Shown here piece by piece: positions 32,812 to 46,400 of a stretch of DNA of 64,000 nt. The stretch comes from Clytia hemisphaerica. Lineage: Eukaryota > Cnidaria > Hydrozoa > Leptothecata > Clytiidae. The DNA is taken from positions 429,415-493,414 of the forward strand of contig CACVBU010001239.1 of the NCBI GenBank assembly GCA_902728285.1, read 5' to 3'. The first letter of the stretch is position 1. Each line of letters starts with the position of its first letter. The notes beneath the pieces were generated by a model. The model was given only the letters and a program-made list of their open reading frames with translations. It made no database searches and had not been told where the DNA came from. A program made the position numbers and the translations under genes.

Positions 32812-32975
32812 GCCTATACTAGACGTCACCCGCATTTTTTTACGCAATTAACGTCTATTCCACTTTGCGACTTTTTCGAATGTTTTGAGCCCGGGTTTTA
32901 AAGTGGAACTCACTAAGAAACGCGATAAAAAATCCCGGTTTTTAGTGAGGTGCTCGCTAGACTGAAACCGGAAAC
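32812..32975 (+). repeat. Dispersed repeat, copy 1 (inverted copy at 49905)
   Basis: It contains AGCCTATACTAGACGTCACC, AACGTCTATTCCACTTTGC, TTTTTCGAATGTTTTGAGCC and CCCGGTTTTTAGTGAGGTGC. The reverse complement of the same order is at 49905-50067. Family not known. Confidence 0.7.
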
Positions 32976-34260
32976 AATGAAAATAGTGTACAGGGGCCCC
33001 GTGGTGCACCGCACGCTGCTGGTGCACTAAGTCGCTAGTCCACACGTCCACATCCCGTGACCCCGTTTTTCATAGATATGATAGGGTAGGGAAGGAACAT
33101 TGAAATCCATAACCCACTACAATCTTGGTCGATTCCAAATTGGAACATCCTAAGGTTCTCCTAACCTCTTTTTAAGTCTGATGTTAAAACTCAGAGCTAA
33201 AACTCTACTTTCCAACTGTAGTTTAACGTGCTTAAAAATCAAAATCATCTGTGGTTGTGATGTTTAAAAATTCGCAGGGAAATTCACTTTGTCTCAAATA
33301 TTTTGACCAACATTGTATATATTCTAGTTTTTAAGAATAACACGTCCTACGACACTGCCTCTTTACTTCTCATCAGCATCGTTTATCGGACCAAGGTACG
33401 GGAAAGGGTGACTATTGTACATGGGTGGCGAAGGATATATTGGAAAAATCTGCAAAATTTGCCTTGCTTTGGGGGGGAGCAAACTTGCTCTGATTAGGGG
33501 TGATTTTTAATGCCCGGGGGGTCAACTGATGCTTGTCACACAAATTCACAATGTCCGGGGGTAAATTTCCAACAACAAAAAAGTTATATCCTCCACCCCC
33601 CTGCCCCCATTTTAAATTTTTTGTGGAAGAGCCCAACTCCTCAAAATTCATTCCCACAAGACCTTTTACAAACATACTGCAAATGATGATAAATAAAACA
33701 AAACAGTACTAAACAGAGTCGATTACAGAAGGTATATCTCTGGTCATCTGACCGCAAACAAAGCAAACATTGAGGTTTCTAAAAATTTGGATTAATTGCA
33801 GCTAAAGACAGTCGAATTATTCTAAGTATTCAAATTTATGAACGCGATGTATATCATATAGGAGTAGAGGATAATTGAGTTTTTGATGATTAAGATTTAA
33901 AGATTCGAACAAAACTAAAATATGTCGGTCAGAATAAAATTCAGGGTGAGTGTAATTAATTGCTAAGGTATTATAAGTATTATACGTTTTTATCAGGAGT
34001 TTGACTGAAAATTTGCAAAATTTAAAAGAAGTTGGTGCAAAATCGATTTTCGTGATACAAAACACTACTGTAAAATTTCATGGCATCAAAGTTTAGTAAA
34101 GTTTTCATACCTTAATAACTGGGACATGCACTGAGTCGGGGAAGTGGAATATTTATGTACTCGAGTAATGAAAAGCTTAGGATTGTTACCAGAACGAACC
34201 AAAAAACTTTGTTTGTATTACAGAGAATGTTATAAATTTTATTGTACTCTTCTATCTTAG

Positions 34261-37200
34261 TATTTCCTGATTCTGATCAGTGCATTGGCGATTTATTATA
34301 TGGCAAAGAATGGAGTGTGGGTTAGTCGAATTGTCAGTGATCAGCAAAATAATGCGGTGGAGATTCAATCGAAAACCAGTAAGTTCTATGCCAAGTAATT
34401 CATTCAGTTGCCTAGCTCTACTCCATCTTTAAGGGAAAATAATTTAAGGTAGAGTAAGTCTGCGACCGCAGTCGGAGGCGGCCTGAAGGCTCCACTTTCG
34501 ATAGCTATCTACCCAAAGGTAGGAAAGGGCGCCACTCTTTCTCCCTTGATTGCTCCACTTACCCTTGATCCTTCTCTTAATTGCTGAGCATCAAGCAGAG
34601 AGGCTTCAAGTACCATTTTGGAAATCTTTGGTATGACCCGGCTGGAGGTTGAGCCCACAACCTTGCGAACCGTAGCCGGATGCTCTACCACTGCACTACA
34701 CGGTCGCTTTATTTAATCAAAGAGAAGAGATTTAAATTACTGAGCGTGTACGTTTCTAAGTGAGGTGATTTCGCCATGTTATGCATTTACGTATAAAAGA
34801 GAATCTAAATTCCGACAATCGTAAGGTCTCGTTGAATAATTCAGGCTATTTTTCCAATACAAAACCTCTTTGCTAAATTCCGTTTTCCGAACTAAGACCA
34901 CCCATACTTCCATCTACTGACAGTTGGTTTACTTGCTTAAATTCTGAATTTCACACAAAATTCGTAAGAATAAAGAGGCCTAATTCCGTTCTTCCTACAA
35001 ACGGAGAAAAACTCCCCATCAATAACTTTATCTGGCTTTATCAACTTACTTCCCTGTTATGGTGGTGTAAGTAGAAAATATTCATGATTTCTTTAATTTC
35101 TTTAGATGAAGCATACACGTTGGATTCAAATCAAGGTGAACAAAAGTTAACAGATTCTTCAGACAACAACAATGCCAAGAGACATTTCCCATCAATTCAG
35201 CCAACAACTTCAACCTCAAGACCATTGCAACAGAACCTCACTATCACTGAAAATGAAGCCTTGACACCAGAAGATGCTGGTGAACCATTAATAGAGAGTG
35301 ATAAAATCAATACAAACGAAAGAAATCATTTCAATACAAATGGACAAGAAAAGATAAAAGTTGCTGAGAAAGATTACGAAGAAGTTTGGAAATCCTTAAA
35401 GTTTGGCAATTTGCTCAACGAGGAGGATGGAGAAAGTTCTGTTCCGGAGGATACCAATAGCTCAGAAAATACTAACAATTCTTCAAATATAATGCAGCTG
35501 GCATCAAACCTACCAAGGGAATTTAGCGAGGATGCTGAAAGTTCAGAAATAGATCACAAAATTCAAAATACTCGCCCGTTGCAAAGACCCATACAAATAC
35601 AAAAGATCGAAGAGCAACCTTTAACTGAGACTGAAAAGAATATTAATCAAACAAATCACGTGGCTACCAATGAACACCCAACCAATGGGGATAACGTTTC
35701 GCAAGAATCCAACGAACGAATCAACCAACAGAATCAAACTGAGGTTGTTAACAATGAAGATCTTGATGTACAAAAAACTTTCGAACCCTCGCCATACGAG
35801 AAAGGAAAGCTCACCGACGCTAGTAACCAGGGTGTAATTCAAACAACTGGATCCCCACTAGTGACTGCAATCAGCTCTTTGAATCAGAATGTACCAGGCA
35901 ATGATCAAAAGGACAATGAAAGAGACTTAACAGCACCGGATGATATCGAAGATATGTTTGTCATCGAGGAAAGCAATAGTACAGATGGAAGTGTAATTGT
36001 TGATTCGACTGATCAGTCGACTGAAGATTCAGTTATTAAGTTGTCTAAAGGATCTGGTGATGTCCTATCCACAGATAACGACGAAGAATTTAATAAGACA
36101 CAATCTGGAAGAGACACAATATCTGATATTGAGGTAACTAAAGGAGCAGGAAAACCTTATGATAAGCTTCCTTCAAGATTGAGTGAATCTGATATTAACT
36201 TATCCGGAAAAACGGGAGAATATGTTAATACGCTGTCCACAAGTAATAATGAATCTGCTTTCAAAATGAAAGGAAAGACGTTTTCCAATAGTGTTACGGC
36301 AGGAAAAATTCACCAAAAGCCATCTCCAGTACCTCTACAACAAACCGATTCAGATGGAAACCAAAATACTTTCACAAACTCTATCACGATACTAGAGTCC
36401 CTTAAGAAAAACATTGTTCAACCAGGAGCAGTCGTATCGGAAAACCAGCCTAAAGACCTAAGTGCTGCAAAGGCTATCCAGGATGGCACAACAAGCCAAG
36501 AAACAAATCACCAAAAACCAAGTCTACAAACACCAATAGAAAAGGAAGAACCGCCTGCTACAGAAATTAATCTAGAATTTTCAGACATGAGACCACAAAC
36601 TCTGGTCAATACAGCTGCCTTTCTTTCACCAGTAGATGGCAAGTTTATAACACCAGGAATCAATGATGGTTTAAAATCCAAAACTGTGGCTGATCCAACT
36701 ATAATAAAGTCTGAGAATACTGTAAAACTTGTGAAACAAGATCTCCCTTCTTCACCAATAACCCCACCAATAAAAGCAGTAGATGAAAAGATTATTTCAC
36801 CAGAAATCAATGAAGATACAGAGGCTCAAAGTAACCTTGATGAGAATTGTGAAGACAGTATCCATTCAGTAAACCAACCAACAACACATGGTCATTGTCT
36901 GTTTTATTCTGAATATTTCAACACCTGCGATAAAGGGAAGAAATACTACCCCAAGAATGAAAATGAGAAAGAATTGAAATGTAAAAGTAAACAATATAAG
37001 GATCTATGTCACTTTAACCAAAAGACAGTTGGTCTGAAATGCAACACCAAAAATTGCGCTAAAGGAACGCTTAAAGTTGGTATTTTTAACAAGAAGACCG
37101 GACATTTTGATTATCTGAAAGTGGAAAATGCCAAAAACTTGATTCTTGTTATTCGCAAAGAGATGTCAAAATGGAATCGATTTGCACCTTTCATTTTTGT

Positions 37201-39520
37201 GTCTTGCAAAGCTCGATTTCCACAGAAAGAAAGAATCAGGCAGATTCTGACATTCCCAGAGCCTCATAAACCAAAAAAAAATCAACCACCAATAATGAAA
37301 CAACCAAACATTAATATTTTAGTGATCGATTCTCTTTCACGTCAACATTTCTACCGAATGCTTCCAAAGACGGTCAAGTCATTACGAAATATCAACAAAG
37401 CCTCTAAGAACCCATACTCGGTGACTGAAGCTTTAGATTTTAAGGGAATGCAGAGCCTGGCACCATTCACCTATGTAAACATTCATGCTCTGATGAACGG
37501 GACTATCGATAGGAGTAATTACAAACGTTCGAAAAACTATAAACGAGATTACCCTATACAGAAACTGTTCGCAGCGTTCAGGATGAAAGGTTATCGGACG
37601 TTACTGCAAGAAGATTCTTGTTGGCATGATAAATGGGGCTCACTTTTGTCTGGTAAGTATATGTTATTAAGTTATTACAATTGACGGGCAATAAACTTCT
37701 CAAAAGGTGTCACTGCATAGTTCCAGCCCCCTCCCTCTCTGGGAGAGCGCCTGTTTTTCAAGGGGTCTGCCCTTTGCAAAGATAACTGAGCCAATGTTTG
37801 CCCAGCCTATTGTCTTACTGTTCCATATGAATATTTAAATTTTTCGAAAGTCATTATTTAACAACAAGCACTTTACCCATTTGTAAGTCTGATTTACAAC
37901 CAAACTCTGATAATGGAGGCAGGAGAATAGAATTGATAAGAAAAAAATGCATGTTTTCTAAGGTATATTTTCTAACGAATTGATAAAATTCGTTTGGTAT
38001 AAAGAGCATCTTGGTCGACAATTTGTCCTCGAGTTTTAAAAAACTATCTTTTATTATCAATTCCTTTTCGCACAGGTAACGAGAAGATCCAAGACTCGAA
38101 ATCGAAGAAAGTGCGCAAAGAATTATGGGTAGACATTCAAGATACCATCACTAAATGGGGAGTCCATGATCTCGGTTTAACACATATGACATGTGAAGCG
38201 TTAAAGAAATACGGAATGACGAGTTTATTCGACACACACAGAATGCTATGCATGAACGGGCGCTCCATTAGTTCTTACTTCATTGATTACCTGATACAGA
38301 GAGCCGTAGATAGCCTGAATACAGATCCTCTCTTATCATACACGCATATCAATTTCGGACATGAGAAAACAGGGAGACGTATTAAAGCTCTTGATAACGA
38401 TATATCGAGGCTTGTCCGAAAATTAGAACATAAGGAGAACACAATAACTCTAATAATCTCTGATCATGGAGGGAAGCAATCGAAATATTCGATTAATACG
38501 ATCCCAGGTCGCTACGAAGTTTACGATTCGCTTATGTTCATGGTTGTGCCGAAAGCTTTAAAACAACAAATTGGAGATGAAACGTATACAACTTTAAAAA
38601 CAAATCAAAACTCATTGATAACTGTTTTAGACATAAGAGATACATTCATAAAACTGTTAAATCTGAAAAACATAGTTCCAAACTCACTCCATGAGAAGTC
38701 ATTGTTTTCAACAGCTCTGGCTGAACGTCGAGATTGCCAAGATATAGGAATACGTAAATACGCTTTATGTAAATGTTTATCAAATATCAATCTGTTATCA
38801 CCGAAAGCAGATAAATATAAGGACTTCTTGGTATGGCTTGGTGAATATGCTGTAGGACAAATAAACAACAAAATCTCAGGATATCTTACTGGTAAAGATA
38901 CTATAGCTGCCAAGAATCCCAGATGCACGAGAATCCAAGCTGAAAAAATAAGACTTGTTATTGAAGAGCAGAATCAGAACGGTGTTGTATATACATTTGA
39001 TATCATGACAAAGAAACAAGGACCGGAATATGATATATTCAATTTTCGAATCTATTTCAATAGCAAGAGAATGGCCAATACCTCTTTGGTTGAGATCTTA
39101 ACATGGACAAGAATCTCTATGTACCAGAAATACCAATATTGCCATGATCGAGATGTTCCTTTAGACTTGTGTATTTGTACTGGGAAAAGTAGATTCAAGA
39201 CTTCAAATCAAACTAGTTTGACACATTATCACCAGTTCGGTAATGTTGCAACCACCAGATCTATTAATGGTATTCATTGCTTATTACTTCTTCAAAGAGA
39301 CAATGTAAATGTGGTGACTTTTGAGGTTCTGAATCTATGTGAAAGAAAGGTTTTACTTGTCTTCAATGTCAAGACAATACTTTCTTGGCAAGTTAGTCAA
39401 CGATTACCAATTGAGATGACTATTTATCCTCAGCATATCAAATTTGCAGCAACCTTTTTGAAAGGACTGGTGACGATAAATGAGAGGATTGAACCAGTTC
39501 TAATCGTGAAATGGGAGTGA
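34261..39520 (+). CDS. DUF229 family membrane protein with long acidic stalk
   Basis: Exons 34261-34378, 35106-37652 and 38076-39520 join by GT-AG in matching phase to 1369 residues; at least one upstream exon with the start codon was not identified. Residues 1-16 (YFLILISALAIYYMAK) look like a type II membrane anchor. Residues ~45-600 are a low-complexity, Asp/Glu/Ser/Asn/Thr-rich stalk with no fold seen. The C-terminal ~740 residues are a DUF229 domain: a Cys-rich start (C..Y...FNTCDKGKKYY), NINILVIDSLSRQHFYRMLP, ALMNGTI, FGHEKTGRRIKALDND and LIISDHGGK. DUF229 is a sulfatase / alkaline-phosphatase-fold family of animals with no settled substrate, so a secretory-pathway or surface hydrolase is inferred only. 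The stalk and the first half of the domain share one 2.5-kb exon. Confidence 0.9.
34448..34712 (-). mobile_element. tRNA-derived SINE in DUF229 intron
   Basis: Read on the - strand it starts GCGACCGTGTAGTGCAGTGG then TAGAGCATCCGGCTACGGTT, a tRNA-like head with box A (TAGTGCAGTGGTAGAGC) and a degenerate box B (GGGCTCAACCTCC). The body runs to about 34448 and ends CCGACTGCGGTCGCAGACTT. The length of ~265 bp and the Pol III-type head are typical of a SINE. It lies inside the intron 34379-35105. Confidence 0.75.
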
Positions 39521-39700
39521 AGCATTTACCTCTTAACAACTTTAAGGAAGTAAACATATCGAAATTACATGACGAACTGTATGTAAACAAATTCTCATAT
39601 GTAAATTATACAATTTTTAGGGCTTAAAGACATTATCATTGTTTCTTTCGTAAATATCATGTAATATTGAAATAATCTTTGGCATTTTATGGTCTTTTCT

Positions 39701-40005
39701 ACACCACTATCTCACAGACCCACAGGGACCCCTTCCCACTGGAAAATTGGCCAAAATATCGTCCCGGTGGAAATCATACTCCAATTTTCGTTCCCACTGA
39801 AGATGATCAAATAAACCATTCCTCACTGCCAGATATTCTATTATGCCATTTAACCCATCCCCACTTAATTTCCTACTTGAAAACAATGAAATTTAAATCC
39901 CCAACCATAAGAAATATGGGAATATCAATCCCCATCGAGTTTCAGTCCATTATTTTTATCCCCACTGGCCGAAAAGATCCTACCGGGTCTGTGAGAAGGG
40001 GGTGT
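39701..40005. mobile_element. CAGACCC-ended MITE (family B), copy 1
   Basis: ACACCACTATCTCACAGACC at the left and GGGTCTGTGAGAAGGGGGTG at the right are inverted. The interior repeats CCCACTGG / CCCCACTGA units. Co-linear copies are at 44862-45125 (reverse) and 50254-50550. It starts about 180 bp after the DUF229 stop codon. Confidence 0.75.
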
Positions 40006-40299
40006 TTCTCTCAACAAATTTTGGGTTTAGTTAAATATCTCGAGGCGTTCTACTCAGAACGTAGTATAACAAGGTGAATGGATAAAGCGGAAAAAACTGT
40101 TGCCTTGGGTAATCAGAAAAAAGAGATATAGACTCAGAGAGGTGTCGACTCTAAAAATTGTTTTCATTTGGTCCAATTTTTATGAGGTATATGAAAGTCT
40201 TCCCCACCTACTCACGAGACAAGGGTATACATTTCTTAAAGTAGCCTTGCTGTTCATTTAAGAGATACAGACTTTTGATACAGATTTTGCTGTTGATAT

Positions 40300-41030
40300 A
40301 TAGCCCTTACAGACCCGGAGGAAGCAGGTGACTGGGTAGACTTCAGATTCCCCACTTTTGAGCAAAATTTCTAGCGAATTTCATTTCATTTTAAGCCTTC
40401 AGTCTCCCCACTTTTACGGTTGTTCCATCGGGCCTGTATCAGCTCTTACCCTAGAGGATGTAAAAACCCCTGACTCACAGCTCCGATGGAACTTCTTCTC
40501 CATCTCAATGGGGGTGAAAATATTGAAAACCTAATGTTTTCAGTTCAAGAACGCCACTGTGGATGGTTTTAGCGTGCGATTTTTACTGCTTAATTTCGAA
40601 AGGAAATAAAATCAGGGTAATTTCCAACTGGGGTTGAAATTTTAGGATATTTTTTTCATCGGGATGATATTTTGGATGACTTTTCAGTTGTTCTGGAGTT
40701 CACCAGGTCTGTGATACGGGGGTGTATTTATGTTCATAATATATGTTCAGAAGAGTCGTTTTATTATGGACTTTTGGGATGCCTTTTCTTTATTTTTAGC
40801 CAAACTAGTAAGTAGTACTGGTAGGGAAATTCCAAAGTAAGGTGGGGCTCCCACTGGCTCCCACTGGCACGGGCTCCCACTGGCACGTTTGAAAAGCGTT
40901 AAGATCTTTGGAACAACGGGGCATTAATACACCCCTTCCCCACTGATTTCTATCCCCATTGAGATTTCAATAGATATTTTTATTCCCGCTGAGGAAAAAG
41001 TTCCACCGGGCTGTGAGACAGGGGATATAA
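40300..41030. mobile_element. Cluster of family B-related elements
   Basis: Fragments with the same end words occur in series: TTACAGACCCGGAGGAAGCA (40307), ATCGGGCCTGTATCAGC (40426), GACTCACAGCTCCGATGGAA (40472), CACCAGGTCTGTGATACGGG (40709), CTCCCACTGGCACG repeats (40850-40890) and CACCGGGCTGTGAGACAGGG (41005). They look like two or three related MITEs, partly tandem. Confidence 0.6.
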
Positions 41031-41974
41031 ATAAATACTTTCAAGGTTGAGAAAAGGGAAGAATTCGGACCAAACCCCTTTTCAATGAAACAATTCCAGA
41101 GCATGATTTTTTTTACCATGACACTACTAAAGCTCCTTTCGAAGCAGGGGTCCCAAAATCTCGAATGAACAGAATTATTAATAACATGAAAATGTCATAA
41201 ATTATACTGGTTCATATTAATTTATGTTTTGAAGTACTGCTCATCTCAACTCAACCTATCGAGAGCAAAGACAATAAAATTTAATGACTAACTCTTATTA
41301 CATGACAAAAGGGGATCAAGAAAAAATGGCCAAATCAAGTCTATTTTTTTGTATCAAGCAAGCATGCAAGGAAAAAAATGTCATTATAAAAAAATTAATG
41401 TTAACGCAATAAGCCACAGAGAGAAAGTAAGAGACAAGGAAATACGTTGATTCATAAATTGGTTTGAGAGAAGCCATCAAGGGATAATTTACGCCCCTCC
41501 ATCGCTCTTATAAATTTCTTTTTTAATCAAAATTGATTAAGAATCCGTTAGTACGAAAAAAAGACATTTAGAATTAGATCGCAAGGGAGAAGAGAGGTTT
41601 AACATTAAGAAGTAAATATTTTACTTGAAGTCGATGGGTGATCCATTCTCTTATGATTGGATTCATAGAGAAAAAAAAGAGAAGTGAATTTCGATTACTT
41701 TTTTATAAGCAGTTACAAATAACTACCAAATATTGACTACTTTTTATGAGAAAATATAAAAAGAAACGTAGGTTCACTTCAGTATCTCAAAATATTTAGA
41801 AACTGTTAAAACTTATAAGACATAGAAAGTGCGGAGAAAGTGCACCTCAATCCCTCGATCACGCGGCAGGAATCCAGGTTACGTTGACGAGGTTACGTAG
41901 GTACTACGTGCTGAATCTTGATTCTCTCGGTAAAGCAGACTGTAACCATCAAAACGACAAATAATGCTATACTA

Positions 41975-42242
41975 TGGGGGGGGGTTTGTACTTTTACGGT
42001 GTGACGGGATTGGCCCTCTTTTAGTACGGTATTACGGGATTTGACGAGAAAAAAAACGGGAAAACGGTATTTTAAAATCAGACGGTGACGGTATTTGGCC
42101 TTATTTTTTGTCATTATGCCGGTATTTGAACCTGTACAAACCGGTGTGACGGTATTATTACCTTTTTCAATTTTCGGGATTCCGGGATTCAGCTAAAATT
42201 TTGACGGGAAAACGGTATTTCGAACCACTACAAACCCCCCTA
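41975..42242. mobile_element. G-run-ended MITE with GACGGTATT repeats
   Basis: It begins GGGGGGGGGTTTGTAC and ends GTACAAACCCCCC-like (ACTACAAACCCCCC), an inverted pair. The interior is built of short units such as GTGACGGGATT, ACGGTATTACGGG and GTGACGGTATTT. An analogous element with similar units is at 50841-51063. Confidence 0.7.
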
Positions 42243-43463
42243 CTGTATGCTATATACTATCAACTGAAACACACTCTGTAACACTTAGGGTATTCTTGCG
42301 GAGATATTCTGTCTTGTTCGGCGCACCTACCCCGGTGGTAAAAAGACTCGCATTTGTACATCACTTGTTGAAGAATCATCGGCTAGGCTTCGGAGTGAGA
42401 AGGCTCTACGATAAATCTTGGAAATTCTCAGAAAAAATCATCACTGTTCGGTTGAATTTTAGGATCGCTCTCCCGAAAAATACCGAAGCTGTTTTCTTTA
42501 TTTTTGACAGCTTTTTTGGGCACTGAGGGAAGAAGATTCGTTCCGAGGAAAAATGTGATTTAGTCAGCCTGTTCAAGATTCTCAAAGAGGCAATTTCGTT
42601 GGGATTTCCTAGTTACTTTCTAAACTTGCAATAAGTTTGGTGTTTTAGTTTATTTTTTCACCGGGTTAACAAACCACACACAAATTAATTAAACAAAGAC
42701 AGATAGAGTCAGGGATATAACGAATAAGATGATGAAATTAGAAAATTATAACTTTTCGAGAATGAGATAAAATCTCAGAAAGATTTCCAAACAAATTTTC
42801 TAAACTTTTTTTACATTTTAGATTTTTCAAACATGAGAAAAAAGAGAAGATTAAAACATTCATCAAAAATTGATTTTTAAAAATTCTTATAAATATTCTT
42901 ATAAAAGGATGATAAGCTAGATGCTTTCTATTTTCCTAATTCAAGTTGATTTGGACATTATGAATGGTTTATTTGACACGTTTAGACTTTTCTCACTAGC
43001 TTCTTTTTAAAATTGCTAAAACTTTTTTACCGTCTTATAGAACGAAAGCGACATACAGGGTTAAAAGTGTTATTGAAGGACGAGAGGAGTGATAGCATGC
43101 AGTAATATTTTTTCAAGGTTTCATGAGAGAAGGGAAAAATATAATTTTTCTTAAACTTTTTTTTTGTTTTTGTGTGTGTGTGTGTGTGCATATTAGAATT
43201 CTTTAGAAAAAAAATATGTAGATTTTTTTTTTCTTAAAAGTTCTTAATTTTCTTATTTTGATGTTTTGAAGGGAAGAGGAAAGAAATTTCTGACAATCTT
43301 TGAGTTTTTTTGTGAAAAAAGGAAAAGAAAAATAAGAATAACTTTTTATCGAGCTAAATATAATAGAAATTCTTGTTTCTCTTATTTTCTTTAAAGTAAA
43401 GAGAAAATTTTCATAAAAAAACAACAAAAGAAGCATCACCTATAGAAAGACGTTCATTACAAT
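42243..43463. other. No gene seen upstream of the MADF-BESS start exon
   Basis: This is AT-rich sequence with a (GT)n tract at 43170-43188 and poly-T/poly-A runs. The immediate upstream region of the ATG at 43464 shows no clear TATA box. Confidence 0.4.
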
Positions 43464-46400
43464 ATGGCATCTTTGGCATCAGCAAGTACCACCGGGACCG
43501 GGATACCTGTAGAAGTTAGGTAAGAACCAAAAAAGGCTTCGTACAACATACCCAAGTTGAGTTCCCCCCGGGGGGGGGGGGGTAGGGTACTACCCTTGTA
43601 GACCGACGGGGGTGTTCCGCTGAGGTTCGAAAAATGGGCCCTTCGTGGGACTCAGAATTTGCGGAAAAAGTGACCCTGAATGGGACTGAAATTCCAAAAT
43701 GTTCTCAAATTTTCTACTTTTCCCCAAAATTTTCCAAAAATAGGCACTCTACGAGGGACTGATTTTTCTATTTTGGTGTTTTTGCGACCCTACCTGGGAC
43801 TCGTGGAGGTTAAAAAAGGTACCCTGACCAGCGGAGCATCCCCGTAACCCATCTTGCCCTAGAACCCCCCCCCCCCCCCCGGGGTTCCTGCCATACTGGA
43901 ATTATTAAGATTTTGGACGGTTCAGAACCTGAATTAAAGGGACACAAAACGACCTTCGTTGGAGCATAATATTCACTTGTGTTGGACTAACCACCCCCTC
44001 CCCGCTAGCCCAACAATTTTTCTTGGTGGGAGAATACACGTTTGAGGCTCGGTAATACCTCAGGCAAGGGAAGGGTACGGCAATGTGATGTGCCACTCTT
44101 AAGGGCGTCTTCAAGGAGCATGACATTGAAAAATTAGAAAGTTTTGCCTCCAGCATAAATGTGGTCAGATGAGCCTCAATAAGGGTCTGAAGGATCGTAA
44201 AAAGCGCAGAATTTTTCCCATTTTTCCTTCTCTTTAGTCCCGCTAAGGGTCCGAGGTTCGAAAGTACATACCCGTCAGCTTGCAACCCTAGTAACCCCTC
44301 CGGAGTTTGAGGCTTCTATAGTTGTGTGATTGTGGAAAGATCGTCGCTATTTCCTAGACTAGAAAAATTAAGATATAATTGTAATTATCAAAGGCCAAAA
44401 ATTTTTTGACCAGAGAGCAATTTTTACCCCCATTGGGATTCGATAGAAATTTATTTTCAGTTTCACCGGAGCAGCGAGACAGGGGTGTCAATCTCGTACC
44501 GAGAGCCACTTGCTTTCCTTTTTTATTTTTTTGATGGGGGACGTCAGCACTTAGATGAGCGCTATCAGAATCATAAAATAGCTAACTAAGGGTCTGGGTT
44601 TGAGTTTCATTTTAAGTGCATCGAGAAAGTGTTATAAGCTTTTATGACTGAAAATTCGAAAAAATAAAACAGACAAAACTTCGTTTTTATAAAAAACGTG
44701 CAAAACATACCCTAGATATGACAACAAGGAGGTCTCTTTTTTGTAATATGATGCCACTGAAATGTGCCATAATCCCAAAAATGCAATCTACTGATATTAT
44801 ACTTAAGAAAATATTTCATGAATGGCACTGCTTAATACCGCAAAGTATCTAATTCCTCTCCTACACCATCCCCTTATCACAGACCCGGTGGGGGTAAAAA
44901 AAACGGACCGAAACTCAATGGGGATCGATGGGGGATTGATATTCCCATATTTTTTGTGGTTAGGGTTTTGAATTATTGTTTTCGAGCAAAAAATTCAGTA
45001 GGGATGGATAAAATAGCGCAATATTTTGCAGTGATTTGCTTTATCTGGTTATTTTCAGTGGGGACAAAAATTAGAGTATAATTTTCCGCTGGGAACGATT
45101 TTTAGCAAATTTATCATAATTAAAAAGGAGAATAATTTTCCCCGTAGAAATACTTACAAAGGTGCAAGAAAATGCACAATTTTAGCGAGAGAAAGAGCTG
45201 GCGTAAACCCCTCTTCCTCGAATAATCCTCACCGTGTTTTATGCCCTTTTTTCAGGAAAATATCCGTTCGACCCCCTTCCCTTCTTTTGTTTTATTGGAA
45301 AATTGTCAGGGAAGAGGATATGAAACTATTCAATAAGCAGTAACTTAATTGATAAATCGATTGTTATATTTCTTGAAAAAGAAAGGCACCTTTTCGACCG
45401 TATCCGCCAATTGCCACGCGGGCATATTTTTGTCAGTTTTACCACCCTAAAACCGTCCTAGTCTTTTTTTCGAACCTAGAGACAATAGAAAAAAGTGTAA
45501 AAAAGGATTGGATTGATGAGTTTAGGGTGGTAAATTAAATACGACCTGACCGCGCGACTACAGTCGAAAAGGTATATACGGTGAATTCTGTAACACGTCC
45601 ACTGCTGGTTACTAAAATACACTCGTATTAGAGAGTATTAGACAGTGAACCTGTCAAGATAACACTCATCAAGAGACAATGAGAATTACGAAAAAGAATT
45701 GTGCTTTACCAAGAAATTTTAAGACAATGAAATCAAAAAATTGATAGCAATGCTCCTATGAAACTAATTACGTTAAAGGAAATTCAAAGCACAGAAATAA
45801 CAAAAAACCATTAAAAGTTACTAATTCTGGCGTTAGATGCGTGTGTGCGGTTCGTTGTTAAAATTTCCTCTTTATTTTAATTAAGGCATGGCACCATTAC
45901 TATAATAAAACAATTTTGATGTAAAACTATTTCACCACGATGTGTTTTGTTAAGAGGGTTCAAAAGTACTTAGAAATTCCTTTCAGTTCCAAACTAATTT
46001 TCATGAACACTTTCATGTTTCGGTTTTAGCTCCTGATCTACCAAATGTCGTTCTTTCATCAAATGTAGGTTATTTGGAAAATTTTGGTTATCAGTTGCAC
46101 TTGCTCTACCGGGTGACCAATCAAAACCATTTTTAAACTTTGTTTAAGAAGTTTTTTGTGAATCACCTTTTTATACACCTTTTCGACCGTAGCCGCCAAT
46201 TGCCGCGCGGGCATTTTTTGTCCGTTTTACCACCCTAAAACCGTCCCAGCCTTTTTTTCGCACCTAAAGACAATAGGAATTATATTATGCTGATATAAGC
46301 TTCTTTCTGAACAATCTTGCTCTACATACGTGTCAACCCATTGTGAAAAAGCTTGTAAATTACAAGTGATGTAAGCAAACGATATCACTTTCATTTAAAA

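Noticed and set aside
36508..36810. 100-codon - strand frame inside the DUF229 exon
   Set aside because: Antisense of the acidic stalk coding sequence; no independent evidence.
39679..40077. 132-codon + strand frame after the DUF229 gene
   Set aside because: It coincides with a family B MITE, and related sequence recurs at 44.9 and 50.3 kb in the other reading orientation or without a frame.
43905..44285. 126-codon - strand frame
   Set aside because: No recognisable domain or splice context; it lies in a MITE-rich intron of the MADF-BESS gene.
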